Source: Mycobacterium sherrisii
Lineage (GTDB): Bacteria; Actinomycetota; Actinomycetes; Mycobacteriales; Mycobacteriaceae
Assembly: GCF_002102355.1 (NCBI RefSeq)
Contig: NZ_LQPT01000077.1
Coordinates: 1-64,000, forward strand
Reading direction: 5' to 3'
Length of the DNA stretch: 64,000 nucleotides
Both the position numbers and the translations under genes were made by a program. This document shows, piece after piece, positions 58,651 to 64,000 of this stretch. Positions within the stretch are counted from its first letter, which is position 1; each line of letters starts with the position of its first letter. The notes beneath the pieces were generated by a model, which had not been told where the DNA came from, ran no database searches, and saw only the letters and a list, made by a program, of their open reading frames with translations.

Positions 58651-59781
58651 TCAGAGGCTGACATGCCCCGCGTCGTTGTTCGTCGGGACCGGCGGAGCGT
58701 CGTCGTATTCGACGATGTCGCCGCGCAGCGCCTCGTAGATCGCCAGGCCCTGCGACACCAGCCCGGCGGCGACTTGACCGAGGCCCTCGGCGCCGTTGAG
58801 CACCGTGAGGTTGGAGTTTGACAGGCCCAGCGCGGCCTTTTCGACGATCTGCGGCAGCTGGTCGACCAACGCCTTGTCCAGCGCGACGCGGTTGTGCGAC
58901 GCAGCCGCTTCGGCCAGGATCTTCATCTTCTCGGCGTCGGCGACGGCCATGATCCGGACGCGTTCGGCCTCGGCCTCGGCGGGCTTGACGACCTCGGCAA
59001 CCAGTTCCTGCTGGCGCAGTTCGGCGGCCCGCTGCGCCAGCTCGGTCTTCATCTCCAGCACCTCGCGCTGGGCCTGGGCCTCGGCCAGCGGCCCGGCCTG
59101 GGCGGCCTGTGCCTGCGCCTTGTCGACCTCCGCCTTGTACTGGGCCTTGACGATCGCCGTCTCCCGGGCGAACTCCGCCTGCTTGCGCTGCGACTCCTGC
59201 TCGGCCTCGGCGGCCGCCTGGTTCGCCTGGGCCTGAGCGATCTGCGCCTGTTGCTGGATGGCTGCGTTGTGCGGCGCCGACATGGCGTTGATGTAGCCGA
59301 GGCCGTCGTCGTCGATGGACTGGATCTGTAGCGCGTCGACGGCCAATCCGATGCGGGCCATCTCTTCCTTGGATCCGTCGAGTACTTCGGTGGCCAGTTT
59401 CTGGCGTTCCCGGATGATCTGTTCGACCGTCATCGAACCGATGATCGAGCGCAGGTGCCCGGCGAAGATGCGGCCGGTGAGGACGGACATCTGGTCTTGT
59501 TCGGACAAGAACCGCTGGGCGGCGCTGATGATGCTTTCGGTGTCATTGCCGACCTTGAACGCGATCACGGCGCGCACGTTGAGGGTGATTCCCTGTTGGG
59601 TGACGCACTTTTCGGCCACCTCGGACTCACACATGGCGAGCGTCAGGAAGCGCGCCTTTCGGAAGAACGGGATGACGAACGCGCCGTGCCCGGTGACGAC
59701 CCGGAAGGGGGCGTTACCCTTGGCCCGGCCGCCGGAAATCAGTAGCGCCTCGTCGGGGGCGGGCACCTTGTAACCGAGCAT
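58651..59781 (-). CDS. Flotillin/SPFH-domain protein
   Basis: A 376-aa protein from ATG 59781, which has a very good ribosome-binding site (AAAGGAG, 8 bases upstream). N-terminal SPFH domain at about 1-180 (RVVTGHGAFVIPFFRKARFL, VTQQGITLNVRAVIAFKVGN). A long Ala/Glu/Gln coiled coil follows at about 180-330 (AQIAQAQANQAAAEAEQESQ, with repeated AEAEA heptads), typical of flotillins. The N-terminus is not strongly hydrophobic, so association with membrane is probably peripheral. Flotillins organise membrane microdomains. It occupies the place of Rv3784-Rv3787c of M. tuberculosis, so is accessory. The frame upstream is open and may make a larger product (see next entry). Confidence 0.87.
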   Translation of the reverse strand: MLGYKVPAPDEALLISGGRAKGNAPFRVVTGHGAFVIPFFRKARFLTLAMCESEVAEKCVTQQGITLNVRAVIAFKVGNDTESIISAAQRFLSEQDQMSVLTGRIFAGHLRSIIGSMTVEQIIRERQKLATEVLDGSKEEMARIGLAVDALQIQSIDDDGLGYINAMSAPHNAAIQQQAQIAQAQANQAAAEAEQESQRKQAEFARETAIVKAQYKAEVDKAQAQAAQAGPLAEAQAQREVLEMKTELAQRAAELRQQELVAEVVKPAEAEAERVRIMAVADAEKMKILAEAAASHNRVALDKALVDQLPQIVEKAALGLSNSNLTVLNGAEGLGQVAAGLVSQGLAIYEALRGDIVEYDDAPPVPTNNDAGHVSL

Positions 59782-60171
59782 TTGGGGGCTCCTTTCGGTT
59801 GGTTGTGTGCAGCAGCGGGTTTCACTCGCCGGTCGGGCCGGTCCAGGTATGGTGCGGCGTCGGCCAGGCTCGACGACGACGGCCCGCCCGCTACGAATTT
59901 CGACCACCAGGACCTGACTGTCCTTGGGCAGTGGGTCGTCGGACCACGCCAGGAAGGTCTCCTTGGCACCCCGCACGGTCACCAGCACCTCGCCGGGACC
60001 GCGGTCGCCGCGTGTCGCCACGACGAGCCTGCCCACACAACCGATTGCCACGGCGTCGCTCACGATCGCATATTCCCCCATCGACGGGTTCCAGCGTCGA
60101 GTTTCTCCGTCTTTGGCCGTCAGGATGGATCCGCAGGCCGCGATCGGTTCATGGTCGAACAGCATTCGCAT
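59782..60171 (-). other. OB-fold (NfeD-like) segment in frame with the flotillin gene
   Basis: The frame runs without a stop from the ATG at 60171 into the flotillin gene, making a possible 506-aa product; ATG 60081 (MGEYAIVSDAVAIGC) is another start. The stretch GCVGRLVVATRGDRGPGEVL with VLVVEIRSGRAVVVEP looks like the OB-fold of NfeD or YqiJ proteins, which pair with SPFH genes. Normally the two are separate genes with a stop between. The last 30 residues (RRTIPGPARPASETRCCTQP) look non-conserved, so the missing stop may come from a frameshift in the OB gene. Confidence 0.5.
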
Positions 60172-60269
60172 CGCAATCCCCTCGCCGCGTGCCGGTACCT
60201 GGTCAGCACAGCGTCAAAGCGGCGCCTTGGCGGATCCTCAAAGGCTTCTTGGCGCCGGACCGCAACGGG

Positions 60270-61100
60270 TCAGACCCAATAGGGAACCCGGGCGCGGTAT
60301 TGCCGCATCGCGAACGCGGCCAGCAACCAGCCGACGACGGTCAGCACCAGCACCACGGCCCAGTGTCGCAACTCTTGGTGGGCGCCGAGCAGCGGCGCGC
60401 GCACGATGTCGAGATAGTGCAGCAGCGGGTTGAGTTCGACAATTTTCGACCAGCGGCCGGCGCCCTGCTGCCGCAGCGTGTCGTCGTTCCAGATGATCGG
60501 CGTCATAAAGAACAGCAGCTGCACGACCGAAAACAGCAGCGGTCCGATGTCGCGGTAGCGGGTCGCCAGAATGCCGAAGCACAAAGACACCCAGATGCAG
60601 TTGAGCACGATCAGCCCGAGCGCGGGGATCACCGAAAGATCGGCCCACGACCAGGGTTTGGGGAAGATCACTGCGACGACGAAGTAGATGACGATGTTGT
60701 GAGCGAACAAGATCATCTGTCGCCACACCAGCCGGTAGACGTGCACGCTCAACGGGGTGGGCAACTGCTTGATCAGTCCTTCGTTGGCTACGAAGACGTC
60801 GGCGCCTTCCAGGATGGCCGCGTTGATCAGGTTCCAGATGATCAGCCCGAGGGTGACGTAGGGCAGGTGCACCGCCAGGTCGAGATGAAACAGCTTCGAG
60901 TACAGCCCGCCCATCGCGACGGCGGTGGTGCCGGTCGCGATGGTGATCCAGAACGGACCCAGCACCGAGCGGCGGTAGCGCTGCTTGATGTCCTGCCAGC
61001 CCAGATGCAACCACAGCTCGTGCCGGCGGAAACCAGAGACCAGGTCGCCCCAGGCCCGGGCGAATGTCCGCGACTGCGCGGCGGCGTCGATGAAAGTCAT
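60270..61100 (-). CDS. wzm: ABC-2 type permease Wzm for lipid-linked galactan export (Rv3783-like)
   Basis: A 276-aa membrane permease with about six helices; the amphipathic LWLHLGWQDIKQRYRRSVLG precedes the first span. Mycobacterial Wzm-Wzt is reported to export the lipid-linked galactan across the membrane. ATG 61100 overlaps the glfT1 stop (ATGA), with GGGAGG upstream. A longer frame to 61742 lies within glfT1. Confidence 0.93.
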   Translation of the reverse strand: MTFIDAAAQSRTFARAWGDLVSGFRRHELWLHLGWQDIKQRYRRSVLGPFWITIATGTTAVAMGGLYSKLFHLDLAVHLPYVTLGLIIWNLINAAILEGADVFVANEGLIKQLPTPLSVHVYRLVWRQMILFAHNIVIYFVVAVIFPKPWSWADLSVIPALGLIVLNCIWVSLCFGILATRYRDIGPLLFSVVQLLFFMTPIIWNDDTLRQQGAGRWSKIVELNPLLHYLDIVRAPLLGAHQELRHWAVVLVLTVVGWLLAAFAMRQYRARVPYWV

Positions 61101-62008
61101 GATCCTCCCGGCTTGCCGAACTGTTCGCGACGGCCCATGCGGCGCAACCGAATCCACTCCTGCAGGCCCTTGGGATCGCGCCGTGATATCAGGAAGAACC
61201 AGCCGAACCGCAGCCACTCCTGAGCGATCAGTTTGCGCAGGCCCGGCTGGGCCAGCAGATAGCCGCGGTTGCGGTAGGTGTAGAACCGCTTCGTCGGATT
61301 GTCGGGGTACTGGGTGTGCATGCGGCCACCCAGAATCGGCCGGAACTCGTCGGACCCACACGGATGCAGATAGACGGCGTTCAGGCAAGTTCCGAACGGC
61401 AGGCCCGACCGCACCAGCCGGCGGTGCAGTTCCACCTCGTCGCCGCGGATGAACAACCGCATGTCCGGGACGCCGACGGCATCCAGCGTCGACGCCCGGA
61501 ACAACGCGCCATTGAACAGCGACGCGATGCCGGGCAGCAAGTCCTGTCCCGATTCGGTGCGCAATTCGCTTGCGCGCCTGCGCCATACCAGGCCGCGACG
61601 CAACGGAAACGCCAGCCGCTCCGGGTCGTCGAGGTTGCACACCATCGGTGACACCTCGGCCAGGCCGTGTTTGTCGGCGCAGGCCAACAGCGTGGCCAGC
61701 ACCCCGGGGTCCTGCGGGCGGCCGTCGTCGTCGGCCAGCCACACCCAGTCGGCACCCTGCGCCAGCGCGTGCAAAATGCCGAGTGCGAAGCCGCCCGCTC
61801 CGCCGAGGTTGCGGCGTGACGGCAGGTAGGTGGTCGAGATGGGTTGGGCGGCAACCAGTTCGGCTATCCGACTGTCCGCGGCGCCGTCGTTGTCGACGAC
61901 GATCAGGTGATCGGGTAGCCGGGTCTGGGTGCTGAGCATGTCCAGCGATTTGGCGAGTTCTTGCGCGCGCCGGTGGGTGACCACGACGGCGAAGATGGAT
62001 TCACTCAT
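61097..62008 (-). CDS. glfT1: Galactofuranosyltransferase GlfT1
   Basis: GT2 enzyme that puts the first galactofuranose residues on the rhamnosyl-GlcNAc-decaprenyl acceptor. 303 aa (304 in M. tuberculosis). Motifs: SIFAVVVTHRRAQELAKSLD, HLIVVDNDGAADSRI, RRNLGGAGGFALGI, WLADDDGRPQDPG (DDD), and FIRGDEVELHRRLVRSG. Lies between wzt and wzm with small overlaps, indicating one operon: wzt, glfT1, wzm. Confidence 0.95.
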   Translation of the reverse strand: MSESIFAVVVTHRRAQELAKSLDMLSTQTRLPDHLIVVDNDGAADSRIAELVAAQPISTTYLPSRRNLGGAGGFALGILHALAQGADWVWLADDDGRPQDPGVLATLLACADKHGLAEVSPMVCNLDDPERLAFPLRRGLVWRRRASELRTESGQDLLPGIASLFNGALFRASTLDAVGVPDMRLFIRGDEVELHRRLVRSGLPFGTCLNAVYLHPCGSDEFRPILGGRMHTQYPDNPTKRFYTYRNRGYLLAQPGLRKLIAQEWLRFGWFFLISRRDPKGLQEWIRLRRMGRREQFGKPGGS

Positions 62009-62849
62009 CCCCGGAAGCGCTTTGCGCCAGCGGCCGGTCGGTGTGGTTTTGCAGGCGGGTTTCTTCGAGCACCTCGCGCACGTGGCGTGCCGCGTCTTCA
62101 CCCTCGTAGGCGCGCACCACGTCTTCGATGCCGCCCGATTGCCGGATGCTTCCGTGGTCGATCCACATCGCCGTCTTGCACAGCCGGGCCAAAAATTCGT
62201 TGGAATGGCTGGCGAAAACCAGGATTCCGGAACGCTCCACCAGCTTCTGCAGCCGTGACTGCGCCTTCTTCAGAAAGTCGGCGTCCACGGCGCCGATACC
62301 CTCGTCCAGCAGCAGGATCTCTGGATCGATGCTGGTGACCACGCCCATCGCCAGCCGGACCCGCATACCGGTGGAGTAGGTGCGCAGCGGCATCGACAGA
62401 TAATCCCCGAGCTCGGTGAACTCGGCGATCTCGTCGACCTTGCTCAGCATCTGTTTTCGGGTCTGCCCGAGAAACAGGCCGCGGATGATGATGTTTTCGT
62501 AACCGGAGATCTCGGGGTCCATGCCCACGCCGAGGTCGAACACCGGTGCGACCCGGCCGGTCACCCTCGCCCAGCCACGGGTGGGCTCGTAGATGCCCGA
62601 AAGTAACCGCAGCAGTGTCGATTTCCCGGCCCCGTTGTGGCCGACCAGGCCGACGCGGTCGCCCAGCTCGAGCGACATGGTGATGTCCCGCAACGCCTCG
62701 ACGACGACGACGTTGGAGTTGTTGCGTCCGATCGTGCCGCCCGCCTTACCCAGAAAGGCTTTCTTCAACGAACGCGACTTGGCGTCGAAGATGGGAAACT
62801 CCACCCACGCGCTGCTGGTCTCGATATGCGGACCGCCAGGACCGGACAC
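62001..62849 (-). CDS. wzt: ABC transporter ATP-binding protein Wzt (Rv3781-like)
   Basis: ATPase subunit of the galactan exporter. 282 aa. Walker A GHNGAGKSTLL, ABC signature YSTGMRVRLAMG, Walker B ILLLDEGIG, H-loop VFASHSNEF. Short C-terminal extension (about 240-282) without the carbohydrate-binding domain seen in enteric Wzt, which may mean the substrate is recognised differently. Start GTG 62849; an 8-bp overlap with glfT1. Confidence 0.94.
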   Translation of the reverse strand: MSGPGGPHIETSSAWVEFPIFDAKSRSLKKAFLGKAGGTIGRNNSNVVVVEALRDITMSLELGDRVGLVGHNGAGKSTLLRLLSGIYEPTRGWARVTGRVAPVFDLGVGMDPEISGYENIIIRGLFLGQTRKQMLSKVDEIAEFTELGDYLSMPLRTYSTGMRVRLAMGVVTSIDPEILLLDEGIGAVDADFLKKAQSRLQKLVERSGILVFASHSNEFLARLCKTAMWIDHGSIRQSGGIEDVVRAYEGEDAARHVREVLEETRLQNHTDRPLAQSASGDE

Positions 62850-62860
62850 TGACGCTGCTC

Positions 62861-63418
62861 TTACAGGTACTGCCCGGTGCCCGAGCCGTGTCCGTGGCCC
62901 GAGCGCCCGATGCCGGGCGGCAGCGCGCCTTGGCGCATCTGCTCGAGCTGCGCGCGGGCCGCCATCTGCTGGGCGAACAATGCGGTCTGGATGCCGTGGA
63001 ACAGTCCCTCGAGCCAGCCGACGAGCTGCGCCTGCGCGATGCGCAACTCGGCATCCGAGGGTTCGGAGTTCTCGCTGAACGGCAGCGTCAGGCGGTCGAG
63101 CTCCTCGCGAAGCTCCGGCGCCAGTCCGTCTTCCAGCTCGCGGATGCTGGTGGCGTGGATGTCGCGCAGCCGCTTGCGGCTGGCCTCGTCCAGCGGTGCC
63201 GCGCGCACCTCTTCCAGCAGTTGTTTGATCATCGTCCCGATCCGCATCACCTTGGCCGGCTGCTCGACCAGGTCGGTCAGGGAGCGCTCCTCGGAGTCTT
63301 CGTCGTCAGCGCCCGCGCGTATTGCCATGACGCGCGGATCGACGCCACCAATGATTTCGACACCGTCGGCGTCTGGGCCATCAGGGCTACCTGAGCCGTT
63401 ACTCAATCCGGTCACCAT
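62861..63418 (-). CDS. bpa: Bacterial proteasome activator Bpa (Rv3780-like)
   Basis: ATP-independent ring activator of the 20S proteasome. 185 aa. Acidic N-terminus, then an all-helical core at about 45-140 (VMRIGTMIKQLLEEVRAAPL, VGWLEGLFHGIQTALFAQQM) and the C-terminal GTGQYL, the docking tail that opens the alpha ring. The product ends at the GQYL tail. It lies 11 bp upstream of wzt on the same strand; whether it is co-transcribed cannot be seen. Confidence 0.95.
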   Translation of the reverse strand: MVTGLSNGSGSPDGPDADGVEIIGGVDPRVMAIRAGADDEDSEERSLTDLVEQPAKVMRIGTMIKQLLEEVRAAPLDEASRKRLRDIHATSIRELEDGLAPELREELDRLTLPFSENSEPSDAELRIAQAQLVGWLEGLFHGIQTALFAQQMAARAQLEQMRQGALPPGIGRSGHGHGSGTGQYL

Positions 63419-63430
63419 CCTCGTGTGGTC

Positions 63431-64000
63431 CTAGCGGCGGGGCTGATCGGCATCTGCGCGCCATTCGTAGATCTTCGCCCCACCGTTGTCGTAGATCAGC
63501 GCCCACGACTTCGATTTTTCCAGCGACACTAGTCCGTCCGGTACGGCGAATCCGCGGACCGTCGGAGTGCTGGTGAGGATGTACCGAATATTGAGGGCTT
63601 TAATCGCCTCGACCACCCTGGGATCGGATATGCCGCGCCGGGCGAAGGCCCAGAAGTTGTAACGCTGCGGTCCGGGTCCCATTTGTTGCGGATAGTCATA
63701 GTGGGTCCAGAGCGGGTGCAGGTCGGCCACGGCGTACATCCAGGCGGTGCCGTCGGTGTTGGCGTTGCCGATCAGCGTGCTGCGCGCCCCGGGCAACCTG
63801 GCCAGATAGGCCATCGCCATCAGGTCGCGCTGGTCGATCATCACGGAGTCGTATTTGTCTCCCATCAGCCACAGGTGCCGGTAGAAGTAGTGCCGAGCGA
63901 TGAACACGGTGGACAGCACCAGCAGCGCCGCGGTCGCAACCACCCAGATCCGCTCGTGCTGCTTCTCGCTGGTGGGGGAGGGTTTGAGCCGTTCGGTGCC
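63431..64000 (-). CDS. C-terminal part of Rv3779-like membrane glycosyltransferase (5' end beyond window)
   Basis: Open frame of 190 codons with the start outside the window. One hydrophobic segment remains (VVATAALLVLSTVFIARHYF), followed by a soluble domain with HYDYPQQMGPGPQRYNFWAF, RYILTSTPTVRGFAVPDG and YDNGGAKIYEWRA. In M. tuberculosis Rv3779 is a polytopic GT-C enzyme reported to put galactosamine on arabinogalactan. The gene is on the same strand as bpa, which begins 12 bp after its stop, so they may be co-transcribed. Confidence 0.78.
   Translation of the reverse strand, partial: GTERLKPSPTSEKQHERIWVVATAALLVLSTVFIARHYFYRHLWLMGDKYDSVMIDQRDLMAMAYLARLPGARSTLIGNANTDGTAWMYAVADLHPLWTHYDYPQQMGPGPQRYNFWAFARRGISDPRVVEAIKALNIRYILTSTPTVRGFAVPDGLVSLEKSKSWALIYDNGGAKIYEWRADADQPRR

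Overview
The window is from the chromosome of a Mycobacterium, most likely a slow grower. Base composition is high in G+C. The gene set and order match the mycolyl-arabinogalactan core locus of M. tuberculosis (roughly Rv3779 to Rv3835), read here in the opposite direction. Rv numbers below are homology assignments made by recognition, not by a search. The sulfolipid block, the PE_PGRS62 gene and IS1557 found there in M. tuberculosis are missing. DprE1 carries Ala where M. tuberculosis has the benzothiazinone-reactive Cys. Both points suggest a non-tuberculosis, possibly M. avium-like species, but the species cannot be fixed from the sequence.

Layout. 1-10.7 kb: an Rv3835-like membrane protein (open at the left edge), serS, a small membrane protein, a TetR regulator with a phytoene-desaturase-like oxidoreductase, a small protein plus an MBL-Rieske protein, three tandem acyltransferases and a HAD phosphatase. 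10.9-15.4 kb: an accessory cassette where PE_PGRS62 sits in M. tuberculosis. It encodes a YgiB-like membrane protein, a YgiC/YjfC-type ATP-grasp ligase, a DUF350 membrane protein, an 86-aa protein, and a convergent single-chain fusion of a PLP amino-acid decarboxylase with a spermidine synthase. 15.4-18.3 kb: a PGRP/LGFP amidase-like protein and the repetitive Erp protein. 18.5-25.1 kb: glf, glfT2, a PAP2 phosphatase, ubiA and aftB, for galactan and arabinan precursors and assembly. 25.4-37.8 kb: fbpA, fbpD, culp6, fadD32, pks13 and accD4, for mycolate condensation and transfer. 37.9-41.1 kb: a mycolic-acid-methyltransferase-like gene, fadE35 and a secreted protein, all on the minus strand.

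41.3-57.8 kb (minus strand): the arabinan block, in transcription order GtrA-family gene, dprE1, dprE2, aftA, embC, embA, embB. A roughly 1.9-kb insert separates embC from embA and holds an ArsR regulator, an SRPBCC protein, a DinB/maleylpyruvate-isomerase-like protein and a divergent small secreted protein. 57.8-64 kb: a Gre-like factor, a LuxR remnant, a flotillin/SPFH gene with an in-frame OB-fold-like upstream segment, wzm, glfT1, wzt, the proteasome activator bpa, and the 3' end of an Rv3779-like membrane glycosyltransferase (open at the right edge).

Working together: GlfT1, GlfT2 and Glf build galactan, which Wzm-Wzt exports. The PAP2 protein, UbiA, DprE1 and DprE2 make decaprenyl-phosphoarabinose for AftA, EmbA/B/C and AftB. 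FadD32, AccD4 and Pks13 make the mycolate precursor, which FbpA transfers to the arabinan. No rRNA, tRNA, CRISPR array, transposase or prophage was recognised.
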